A DNA stretch of 64,000 nt. It comes from Eutreptiella sp. 'Long Island Sound 2002'. Its lineage: Eukaryota > Euglenozoa > Euglenophyceae > Eutreptiales > Eutreptiaceae. Both the position numbers and the translations under genes were made by a program. Every line of letters starts with the position of its first letter. Positions within the stretch are counted from its first letter, which is position 1. Shown piece after piece: positions 1 through 9,918 of the stretch. The notes below the pieces were generated by a model. It searched no databases, was not told the origin of the DNA, and was given only the letters and a program-made list of their open reading frames with translations. The stretch lies in assembly GCA_964036045.1 (NCBI GenBank), contig OZ038381.1:131013708-131077707 (forward strand). Reading direction: 5' to 3'.

Positions 1-3000
1 CAGACCACCAACCGCAGATTACCAACCACGGACCACAGACCACAGACCAAAGACCAACCACAGACCACATACCACAGACCACCAACCACACACCACAGAC
101 CACATACCACAGACCACCAACCACATACCACCAACCAAAGACCACAGACCACATACCACAGACCAACCACAGACCACCAACCACAGACTGCCAACCAAAG
201 ACCACCAGCCACGGACCACAGACCAAAGACCACAGACCAGAGACTAAAGACCACAGACCACAGACAACAGCTCACCAACCACACACCACATACCACACAC
301 CACAGACCAACCACAGACCACCAACCGCAGATCACCAACCACAGACCGCAGACCACATACCACAGACCAACCACAGACCACCAACCACACACCACCAACC
401 ACAGACCACCAACCACAGACCACAACCCAGAGACTAAAGACCATAGACCACAGACCACACACCACAGACCAACCACAGAACACCAACCGCAGACCACCAA
501 CCACAGACCACAGACCACAGACCACAGACCAACCACAGACCACAGACCACATACCACAGACCAACCACAGACCACCAACTACAGACCACCAACCAAAGAC
601 CACCAGCCACATACCACAGACCAAAGACCACAAACCAGAGACTAAAGACCACAGTCCACAGACCACAGACCACCAACCACACCCACATACCACACACCAC
701 GGACGAACCACAGACCACCAACCGCAAACCACCAACCACCAACCACATACCACATACCACAGACCAACCAGAGACCACCAACCACAGACCACCAACCACA
801 CACCACCAACCACAGACCACCAACCACAGTCCACAAACCAGAGACTAAAGACCACAAACCACAAACCACAAACCACCAACCACACACCACAGACCACACA
901 CCACAGACCAACCACAGACCACCAACCGCAGACCACCAACCATGGGCCACAGACCACAGACAACAGACCAACCACGGACCACAGACCAGAGACCACCAAC
1001 CACACACGACAGACCACATACCACAGACCAACCACAGACCACCAACCACAGACCACCAACCAAAGACCACCAGCCACAGATCACAGACCAAAGACCATAG
1101 ACCAGAGACTAAAGACCACAGACCACAGACAACAGCTCACCAACCACACACCGCATACCACAGACCACACACCAACCAAAGACCACCAACCGCAAACCAC
1201 CAACCACAGACCGTAGAACACATACCACAGACCAGACACAGACCACCAACCACAGACCAGCAACCACAGACCACCAACCACAGACCACAAACCAGACACT
1301 AAAGACCATAGACCACAGACCACAAACCACCAGCCACACACCACAGACCACACACCACAGACCAACCACAGAACACCAACCGCAGAGCACCAACCACAGA
1401 CCACAAACCACAAACCACAGACCAACCACACACCACAGACCTTATACCACAGACCAACCACAGACCACCAACTACAGACCACCAACCAAAGACCACCAGC
1501 CACATACCACAGACCAAAGACCACAAACCAGAGACTAAAGACCACAGTCCACAGACCACAGACCACCAACCACACCCACATACCACACACCACAGACCAA
1601 CCACAAACCACCAACCGCAGATCACCAACCACCAACCGCAGACAATATACCACAAACGAACCACAGACCACCAACCACAGACCACCAACCACACACCACC
1701 AACCACACACCACCAACCACAGACCACAAACCAGAGACTAAAGACCACAAACCGCAGACCACAAACCACCAACCACACACCACAGACCACACACCACAGA
1801 CCAACCACAGACCACCAACCGCAGACCACCAACCACACACCACAGACCATAGACCACAGACCAACCACAGACCAGAGACCACAGACCACCAACCACACAC
1901 CACAGACCACATACCACGGACCAACCACAGACCACCAACAGCAGACCACCAACCAAAGACCACCAGCCACAGACCACAGACCAAAGACCGCAGACCAGAG
2001 AATAAAGACCACAGACCACAGACAACAACTCACCAACGGCACATCGCATACCACACACCACAGACCAACCACAAACCACCAACCGCACACCACGAACCAC
2101 AGACCGCAGACTACATACCACAAACCATCAGCCACACACCACAGACCACACACCACAGACCAGCCACAGACCACCAACCACAGACCACCAACCACAGACC
2201 ACCAACCACACACCACAAACCAGAGACTAAAGACCACAGACCACAGACCACAAACCACCAACCACACACCACAGACCACACACCACAGACCAACCACAGA
2301 CCACCAACCGCAGACCACCAACCATGGACCACAGACCACAGACAACAGACCAACCACGGACCACAGACCAGAGACCACCAACCACACACGACAGACCACA
2401 TACCACAGACCAACCACAGACCACCAACCACAGACCACCAACCAAAGACCACCAGCCACAGATCACAGACCAAAGACCATAGACCAGAGACTAAAGACCA
2501 CAGACCACAGACAACAGCTCACCAACCACACACCGCATACCACAGACCACACACCAACCAAAGACCACCAACCGCAAACCACCAACCACAGACCGTAGAA
2601 CACATACCACAGACCAGCCACAGACCACCAACCACAGACCAGCAACCACAGACCACCAACCACAGACCACAAACCAGACACTAAAGACCATAGACCACAG
2701 ACCACAAACCACCAGCCACACACCACAGACCACACACCACAGACCAACCACAGAACACCAACCGCAGAGCACCAACCACAGACCACAAACCACAAACCAC
2801 AGACCAACCACACACCACAGACCTTATACCACAGACCAACCACAGACCACCAACTACAGACCACCAACCAAAGACCACCAGCCACATACCACAGACCAAA
2901 GACCACAAACCAGAGACTAAAGACCACAGTCCACAGACCACAGACCACCAACCACACCCACATACCACACACCACAGACCAACCACAAACCACCAACCGC

Positions 3001-4805
3001 AGATCACCAACCACCAACCGCAGACAATATACCACAAACGAACCACAGACCACCAACCACAGACCACCCACCACACACCACCAACCACACACCACCAACC
3101 ACAGACCACAAACCAGAGACTAAAGACCACAGACCGCAGACCACAAACCACCAACCACACACCACAGACCACACACCACAGACCAACCACAGACCACCAA
3201 CCGCAGACCACCAACCACACACCACGGACCATAGACCACAGACCAACCACAGACCAGAGACCACAGACCACCAACCACACACCACAGACCACATACCACG
3301 GACCAACCACAGACCACCAACAGCAGACCACCAACCAAAGACCACCAGCCACAGACCACAGACCAAAGACCGCAGACCAGAGAATAAAGACCACAGACCA
3401 CAGACAACAACTCACCAACGGCACATCGCATACCACACACCACAGACCAACCACAAACCACCAACTGCACACCACGAACCACAGACCGCAGACTACAGAC
3501 CACAAACCATCAGCCACACACCACAGACCACACACCACAGACCAACCACAGAACACCAACTGCAGAGCACCAACCACAGACCACAGACCACAGACCACAG
3601 ACCAACCACAGACCACAGACCACAGACCACCAACCACAGACCACATACCACAGACCAACCACAGACCACCAACCGCAGACCACCAACCACAGACCGCAGA
3701 CAACATACCACAGACCAACTACAGACCACCAACCACAGACCACCAACCACAGACCACCAACCACACACCACAAACCAGAGACTAAAGACCACAGACCACA
3801 GACCACAAACCACCAACCACACACCACAGACCAACCACAGACCACCAACCGCAGACCACCAACCACAGACCGCAGACCACATACCACAGACCAACCACAG
3901 ATTACCAACCACAGACCACCAACCACAGACCATCAACCACAGACCACAGACCAAAGACCACAAACCATAGACCACAAACCAGAGACTAAAGACCACAGAC
4001 CTCAGACCACAGATCATCAACCACACACCACAGACAACAGACCACAGACCATAGACAACACACCAAACACCACACACCACTCACAGAAGGCAACCGACCA
4101 CACACCACAAACCACAGACAACAGACCACAAACCACCAACCACAGCCCACCAACTACAGACCACCACCCAAAGACCACCAGCCACATACCACAGACCAAA
4201 GACCACAAACCAGAGACTAAAGACCACAGACCACAGACCACAGACCACCAACCACAGACCACATACCACAGACCAACCACAGACCACCAACCGCAGACCA
4301 CCAACCACAGACCGCAGACAACATACCACAGACCAACTACAGACCACCAACCACAGACCACCAACCACAGACCACCAACCACACACCACAAACCAGAGAC
4401 TAAAGACCACAGACCACATACCACAAACCACCAACCACACACCACAGACCAACCACAGACCACCAACCGCAGACCACCAACCACAGACCGCAGACCACAT
4501 ACCACAGACCAACCACAGATTACCAACCACAGACCACCAACCACAGACCATCAACCACAGACCACAGACCAAAGACCACAAACCAAAGACCACAAACCAG
4601 AGACTAAAGACCACAGACCTCAGACCACAGATCATCAACCACACACCACAGACAACAGACCACAGACCATAGACAACACACCAAACACCACACACCACTC
4701 ACAGAAGGCAACCGACCACACACCACAAACCACAGACAACAGACCACAAACCACAGACCACCAACCACGTAGTAGACCGCAGACCAAAGACCACAGACCA
4801 CAGAC
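1..4805. repeat. 7-bp satellite array (NNNACCA heptamers)
   Basis: The whole stretch reads as back-to-back heptamers ending in ACCA, such as CAGACCA, CCAACCA, CACACCA, CATACCA and AAGACCA, with an occasional 4-bp ACCA that resets the phase. The complementary strand is a run of TGGTCTG-like units. Stop codons are almost absent on that strand, so it shows very long open frames encoding a WSVVCGL-like repeat in all three frames. These are not genes. The array begins before the window. It is not a telomere repeat I recognise, because the variable first three bases make it a degenerate internal satellite. Confidence 0.95.
845..3490. repeat. 1382-bp tandem segmental duplication inside the heptamer array
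   Basis: Sequence from about 845 reappears 1382 bp downstream with very few differences. For example, the variant pattern at 1081-1716 recurs at 2463-3098, and that at 1738-2100 recurs at 3120-3480. A second, shorter duplication with a shift of 618 bp links about 4001-4160 to 4619-4775. This shows that the array grows by large-block duplication and not only by slippage. Confidence 0.85.
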
Positions 4806-5003
4806 CACTTTCCTCCATGTCATACGGGCCACTCGGGCCAGAAAAATTTTCCCCCAGGAAGGTGTTCCGGCGACGTTTCAGTAAATGGTTCTGGCGGTGT
4901 TCAAATCTTGAACACCTAAAAACACCGGAACATCGCCGGAACGTCGCCGGAACAACTTGCTGGAACGTCGCTAAAACAACTTTTATTGCCCCCTCCCTTG
5001 CAA
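4806..5003. other. Unique island inside the heptamer satellite, with inverted GTTCCGGCGACGTT motifs
   Basis: About 200 bp of non-satellite sequence interrupts the array. TTCCGGCGACGTT at about 4866 is matched by its exact reverse complement AACGTCGCCGGAA at about 4943. Near-copies of the complement (GGAACATCGCCGGAAC, GGAACGTCGC) lie next to it. A third, direct copy lies outside the array at about 5875. This looks like part of a small dispersed or foldback element. No convincing coding sequence is present. Confidence 0.6.
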
Positions 5004-5335
5004 CCACGGACCACAAACCACAGACCACAGACCACAGACCACAAAGCACCAACCACAGCCCACACACCACAGACCACAGACCACAGACCACACACCACAC
5101 ACCACACACCACAGACCACAGACCACTGAGCACCAACCACAGCCCACAGACCATAGACCGCACACCACACACCACACACCACACACCACAGACCACAGAC
5201 CACAGAGCACCAACCACAGCCCATAGACCACAAACCACAGACCACAGACCGCAGACCACCAACCACAGACCACACACCACAGACCAGAGACCCCCTGCCA
5301 CAGACCACAGACCACACACCATGGACCACACACCA
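5004..5335. repeat. Second block of the 7-bp satellite
   Basis: The NNNACCA heptamers resume after the island, now richer in CACACCA and with AGCACCAACCACAGCCCA variants recurring at about 5045, 5129 and 5208. The block ends near 5335, where ordinary sequence begins. Confidence 0.9.
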
Positions 5336-6501
5336 GATCATCTACTTTGGGGTTCTCGGGCTCGCCCCAGCCCTTCAATCCAACGTGACAATATAAACTC
5401 CTACCCCCTTTATTGGCGCGGGGCATGCACACATGCTATGACATTGCATGCAAACATACCGTACAAAAATATTTTTCATGACACCTGCACAGTGAAGCAA
5501 GCACGGGGGGAAGCGGGAGAGAAGGGGGAAAGACTCAACAGTCTCAACAGACTCAACTGACCCACAACCCCCACAAGGGCCTACCCTCCCCGGGGGGGGG
5601 GGGGGTTGGAGACTGACAACACCCGAGACTCCGCTAGACCCCCCCCCTAGGGTAGGACGGAACCTAAGCAAAGGCCTGGGCCAGGCCCTAGGTCGGGAGC
5701 CTGGGTTTTGGAAGGGAGAGTGAAAGAAAATCAAAAACCATTGCTAATCACCCGCCACCCGAAAAGGGGTTCACAAAGAGACTACCCCGATGCGCCCTCA
5801 CGGGCACCTTGCACAACAATGTATGTTACCATTTTACCCCTCCACGTGCTTTGCTCTTAATGTAGGTTGCTTGTTCCGGCGACGTTCAAATAACTTGTTC
5901 CAGCGGTGTTCCGATGGTGTTCTAACTAAAACTGTTTTTGAAAACAAGTTTTTTTCACGTGGCAACGCGGCGGACAACAAATATAAGCATATCAGCGGGG
6001 ACCCCCAAGGCTAGCAAACAACATGCTTTGCTATCATGTACGGGTAGGCTTGGTTGGGGGGTAAACAAATTTCGAACTTTTTTTCTTCTGGCCATATAGC
6101 CTAGAACACTGGAACAATTTGGCTGGAAAAGCCTTGGGGTTCAAACGCGCACCAAGGGTAGTGGAGGAGATGGAGGAGGCCGGTGTGCGCCCGGCATAGA
6201 CCCAACGATTATGTCCAGTAGGGCACCCTCGAGGTGACCCAAATGACTCCACATCCTCTGCCATAGCGCAGGGGCATGGAGCGGCAGTCCTTATTGCAAG
6301 AGACCCCCCAAGCAATGAGTCTGTGAATCCCACTCCGTCCTCATTGGCACAGGGGCGTGGTCCCCCAGCAGGTGCACAAAGAGTGGATAGCCATGGTACG
6401 CTGGATTATGGCGGGGTGCTCAGTCCACCCGGCCCCCCAGAGGTGGCGTAACTGACTCCCTGGCATGTATGGTAGCGCAGGGACATTGAACATCAGACCG
6501 C
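5336..6501. other. Non-repetitive spacer, no supported gene
   Basis: Contains a 14-base G run at 5592-5605, a third copy of the GTTCCGGCGACGTT motif near 5875 followed by TTGTTCCAGCGGTGTTCC-like variants, and several short open frames on both strands with no recognisable protein features. Proline/serine-rich potential coding on the plus strand begins toward the right end. A promoter could lie here, but no motif identifies it. Confidence 0.4.
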
Positions 6502-6720
6502 ATGCCCCAGGTCTGCCGCACCGGTGAGTCACCTTGCATTGCATCTATAGTGGACCCTACAAGGGTTCTCACGCCACAGTCCCCTGCCCCCCCTTCAGTC
6601 GTGGACGCTGCATGTTTGACACCGGCGGTTAGTGATGGAGGGGTGGCGAGTTCCTTGGAGGAGTCCCCTATGCCACTTGCACAGAAACCCAGGAGCCGGC
6701 TGCTGTGGACTATAGTCCTT
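6502..6720 (+). CDS. Possible upstream exon of the OTU-like gene
   Basis: A plus-strand open frame starting at ATG 6502, rich in Pro, Ser, Ala and Val and without a recognised domain. A GT at 6721 and an AG ending at 6761 delimit a 41-nt segment. Removing it joins this frame in phase 0 to the OTU-like frame, which opens exactly at 6762 with an acidic Ser/Asp stretch (SSSDSDSTPVEYPSS). The open frame itself runs on to 6747 if nothing is spliced. The join is inferred from frame logic only, so this could also be unrelated noncoding sequence. Confidence 0.3.
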
Positions 6721-6761
6721 GTAGCACAGGCACTGTGGCGACACTGAAGGCATGCACTTAG

Positions 6762-7457
6762 TCTAGTTCTGATTCTGACTCCACCCCTGTTGAATACCCC
6801 AGTTCATTGGAACAGAGCCTGGGGAGCAAAGAGCGACCCGGGATTACCCCCCCGAGTAATGGGGCTCCCCTGAAATGTGCCAAGAAAGAGCAGGGCACAA
6901 AGACAGCTCAGATAGATCCAGATGCCACTCCATTGGACAAGGTGGATAAAAGGCCCAACAAGGCCAACGAAGGCAAAGACCTGCCAACCGTCAGGTCCTT
7001 GAAGCTACGCATTTTACCAGACCAGTACGTTGCAGGAGCATGTTTCTTCTATGCCGTGGCCCAGAGCCTGCATGCTATCAGCATCGTCGTCCCCTTGGAC
7101 GACGCATCGCTGCGGGCAAAAGCCATTGACGTGTATCGCGAGACGTGTGGGCTTTCAATTCAGGAGTCTGCACTATCTGTGAACCGGGATCTTGAGAAGC
7201 ACACATGGGGTGGCCGGCTCCAAGGGGGAATGCCTGGCAACTTTGCTAGTTTGGCAAAGCATGTGGATGGTAGTGTCGTGTTGTTGCGATCAAACATGTT
7301 CAGCATTGTGACGTCAAGTTTTGGGATGGACAGCGAATTGACATCGGCTACTGTTTGGGCAACTGGACGGGACGTTCCTCTCCACGTCCGTGGCTGTGGA
7401 GATATGGAGGAGCAGTGCCACCGGGCAACAGTGGTGGTTATTGCAGAGGCGGATTGA
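6762..7457 (+). CDS. OTU-like cysteine peptidase domain protein
   Basis: The frame is open from 6762. It has an acidic/Ser N-terminal stretch, a Lys-rich linker, then an OTU-type fold. The core AGACFFYAVAQSL places the nucleophile Cys at 7041-7043 and matches the OTU Cys box (D-G-x-C-[LF]-[FY]-x-[AS]-[VI]). It is followed by a helix, a WGG motif, a 'FASLAKHVDGSVVLL' strand-helix pair typical of OTU proteins, and a C-terminal His candidate in CHRATVVVI just before the stop. The Asp that normally sits three residues before the Cys is Ala here, so activity is uncertain. There is no ATG at the start of the open stretch, so the N-terminus is probably supplied by an upstream exon or lost. OTU peptidases remove ubiquitin, and several large DNA transposons and viruses carry them. 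The same-strand neighbours are a USP-like protein and a hAT-like transposase. Confidence 0.65.
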   Translation, partial: SSSDSDSTPVEYPSSLEQSLGSKERPGITPPSNGAPLKCAKKEQGTKTAQIDPDATPLDKVDKRPNKANEGKDLPTVRSLKLRILPDQYVAGACFFYAVAQSLHAISIVVPLDDASLRAKAIDVYRETCGLSIQESALSVNRDLEKHTWGGRLQGGMPGNFASLAKHVDGSVVLLRSNMFSIVTSSFGMDSELTSATVWATGRDVPLHVRGCGDMEEQCHRATVVVIAEAD

Positions 7458-7712
7458 GATGGTTTCAAAGGTGGTGGTCATTTCCGGGGTGCAGTCTTTG
7501 ATCATTTGCTGCAGGTAGCCCCTTTTGCACATTGCACGGGACGATGAGCATGTTGCCATATAAGCGTGGGCCGGTTGGGGGGTTTAGAGTATGGCATTTG
7601 CCGCCCGGGGTTGGCGATATGAAGGGCCACACCAATGCAAGAGACTGCCGCCGCGCTCGTCTAGTGCAACACACGCGCAACTACAAGCCACTGGCGACCT
7701 TGGTGATTAGAA

Positions 7713-8393
7713 TTGCAAGGGAGATGTTCCCTGAATAGTTCACATGGACTACCATGCGATTGTCTTGCAATGTCCTCACAAACCCACATCAGCATGTGCA
7801 TGACACATCTCCTTGGTCGGCAGTGTTTTCCACCGGACAGCACACACGGGGACACTTATGGGCGGAGGTGGGTGGTGTATGTAATGGTCCGGGTTGATGG
7901 AGATGTAGTATGCAGTGCTTGGATGGTGTTACGCGGGATGGCGCCAGGCACGATGTATGCCAACAACCGGCTTTGGTACGTACGGGTGCATGGCATGGCA
8001 CTTGTTCTTGGCACGGGGAGAGGAGGTTGGTGGTGTTATACTCCCGTGGTGACTGGCGAACACTTCCGCCATCGGATCGCGCATTCCTCAATGAGGCCGC
8101 GTTCCGCTTACATGCAGGTGCATAGTGGGCCACTTGGTGGAGCACCGCGGCGACCATGGGGAATGGAGATTCCATATGGCTACAACTGGTCTTGGCTGGG
8201 TACCACGCTGCAGTGCCTCTTCGTGGCGTCTGGTGGACATGGAGGACAGCACCCAGAATGCCTTGATGAGGAGGGCGTCTGGGGGACATTGTGGCAGGAT
8301 GTTGTGGCACATGTGGGAGGCGGTGCGTACAATCCGCAGGACATTGCTGAAAGGCTGGCCCTGGAGGGTGCCATGTGTGAGACGGTGTGCTGA
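7713..8393 (+). pseudogene. USP-like deubiquitinase, N-terminal part (Cys box with Cys to Ser)
   Basis: The last third of this frame matches the start of a ubiquitin-specific protease catalytic domain. YNWSWLGTTLQCLF aligns with the Cys box G-N-T-C-Y-x-N-S-x-L-Q-x-L, with Ser (TCT at 8190-8192) where the catalytic Cys should be. After it come a Gly-rich stretch, a 'W..L...V...GG.YNP..IAERL' segment like the helices after the Cys box, and a TGA at 8391. The same frame reopens at once and carries the rest of the domain (8442-9131). A 24-nt GT...AG segment at 8375-8398 spans the TGA and would restore the frame if it is an intron. Protein-like sequence also appears in another frame at 7532-7738 and 7910-8125, which suggests further frameshifts or introns upstream. 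Either a decayed protease or a pseudo-protease. Confidence 0.5.
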
Positions 8394-8441
8394 TACAGCG
8401 GGCGGTGCAAGTGCAAAGCCCCAGCACCAAAATTCCAATGG

Positions 8442-9131
8442 ATGCGGCAGGCAGAGATGGCCGAATGTTGGAAGTACATGGTGCCCAAGCTCACGGCCGC
8501 TAGGGTGGTCGATTTGTCATGTTGTCTGTCCAATGAGCAGTTCTGGCAACGGTGTGGTGAGTGTAGGGTGAAGGTTCCACGGGAGTGGGGGGAGACACGC
8601 ATGCCAGCCCAGGTACTGCAGGTGACAAACCAGGGGCAGAGTGTGCGACAGCGCGTGAAGGAGGGAATGAAGGGGCGACCTGTTGGCGTACCTGATACCC
8701 CCCCTCCCCCTTGTGCGTATGGGGGTGACCAGAGAGCGGCACCAATGTATGCATCTTTGGTGTTCAATGAAGTCGTGGGGTTACATGTCCACAGCCAACA
8801 AGAGTACAAGTTGGTTGTGGACCATGAGTTTCTCGAGGTCTTGGGGTGGCAATGGTCCTTGCATGCCATGGTGGTGCACATTGGATCAACGAAGGAGGAG
8901 GGTCACTTTGTGGTGTATGTCGTTTTCAACGATAAGTGGTGGCTATGTGATGACACCACAGTGAAGGCCATAAGCCCACCCCCCAATCCACGAGAAGCAA
9001 CTTTTCTGTTGTACAAGCTCAAACAAACCGATTTGGTTGAACCAGACATGTCGCAGTCTGCCTCCCAACGGACAGAGCCTTCAGCCCTTGGCCAGACACG
9101 GGATGCCCAGAGCATACCTATTGACAACTAG
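8442..9131 (+). pseudogene. USP-like deubiquitinase, C-terminal part (His box)
   Basis: Continues the preceding frame. RQAEMAECWKYMVPKL resembles the USP 'QQDAxEFxxxLLDxL' helix. A CGEC pair recalls the zinc-finger subdomain. LHAMVVHIGS...EEGHFVVYVV...WWLCDDTTVKAI...FLLYKL is a clear USP C-terminal core: the catalytic His is at 8904-8906, the Asp candidates are at 8949-8954, and the final aromatic strand aligns with 'AYxLxY'. The tail (MSQSASQ... to the stop) runs into a dispersed repeat at 9103. USPs hydrolyse ubiquitin-lysine bonds. This half keeps His and Asp, while the N-terminal half has lost Cys. Confidence is good for the fold and low for function. Confidence 0.6.
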
Positions 9132-9385
9132 GTGCCAGCCATGGCGCTGGCACCAGGTGCGCCCCCCCCCCCCCCTCCTGCAACAAAGGGTGCATCAAGG
9201 GTTGGGGACAAGAACAGGACCATGCATGCCCAGAGCATGCCTATTGACTCCTCTGTGCCAGCCATGGCGCTGGCACGAGGTGCAACCCCCCCGCTTCCCC
9301 AACTGCAACACAAAGTGCATCAAGGGTGGGGGACCGGAACATGAGTATGCATGCCAAGAGCATGCGTGATGAGATCGCTGCCGTG
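9103..9385. repeat. Dispersed element, two tandem copies (123 and 125 bp) plus a partial third
   Basis: Units start at ATGCCCAGAGCAT (9103, 9226, partial 9351). Each contains GTGCCAGCCATGGCGCTGGCAC, an 8-bp inverted repeat (GTGCCAGC/GCTGGCAC) around CATGGC, followed by a C-rich run and GTGCATCAAGGG. A further copy lies 34 kb away at 42985-43101, downstream of the helicase gene. The USP-like stop codon lies inside the first unit. Confidence 0.8.
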
Positions 9386-9386
9386 G

Positions 9387-9862
9387 CGCCGCTACAGGCG
9401 TCCTCACAATTTGTTGAGGCAGTGGCACAGTCATTGCAGAAGCGCAAGGTGCGAGTGGCAAGGCATCTGCAAGTGCGTGTTGAAGCACACCAGATGCAAC
9501 TTAGAGCAAGGCATGCAAAAGAGTGGGATGAGCGGCATGAAGAGCATGGCATGTCACAAACGTAGTGGCACAGTCAGTGCAGGACAGGTTGCGGTCCATT
9601 GCATTGGCCGCATCAGGGAAGGATGCATTGTGCGTGCTGATGCAGGCTACTCCCATGCAACTGGACAATGGTCCGAAGACACTACAAACGTTTGTAGCCG
9701 CTCATTGGCAATATCAGTTTACGACAAGTGGGGGTGTTGAGTGTGTATGTTGTGCATGGGCTAATGCGTGTGGCACGTCCCGCTCGGGCTAGTGAAGCCT
9801 TGGTATTGGGAACATATGCTGAAGGGATGCGTATGAAGCTTTCTAGCCCAAAAACATAAAAA
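9387..9862 (+). pseudogene. Broken helical coding segment upstream of the hAT-like transposase
   Basis: Protein-like sequence passes through three frames. The first part is a Gln/Arg/His-rich helix (SQFVEAVAQSLQKRKVRVAR, ending near 9563). It continues as VAQSVQDRLRSIALAASGKD to about 9733, then as VLSVYVVHGLMRVARPARAS up to a TAA near 9859. The amphipathic pattern suggests a coiled coil or an N-terminal region of the transposase. No domain is recognised. The frame changes could be indels or short introns. Confidence 0.4.
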
Positions 9863-9918
9863 CATGTCGGAGGGAGGTGTTGGAAAGCCACTTGGGGTTA
9901 TCACGTGGCACAACATGA

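Noticed and set aside
244-4698. Minus-strand open frames of up to 386 codons encoding WSVVCGL-like repeats
   Set aside because: Produced by the stop-poor heptamer satellite. Open in all three frames at once, with no non-repeat domain.
1-5335. Heptamer array as telomere
   Set aside because: Units are NNNACCA with many variants, unlike the uniform CCCTAAA-type telomere, and ordinary sequence with genes follows on one side only within a longer contig.
6181-6240. Third copy of the pre-gene TGTGCGC...TAGGGCAC motif
   Set aside because: GTGTGCGCCCGGC and AGTAGGGCACCCTC are present but spaced and sequenced too differently to claim homology.
7789-8881. Minus-strand open frames of 213 and 233 codons opposite the USP-like gene
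   Set aside because: Antisense of the sequence with the convincing USP motifs. His/Pro/Cys-rich shadow composition.
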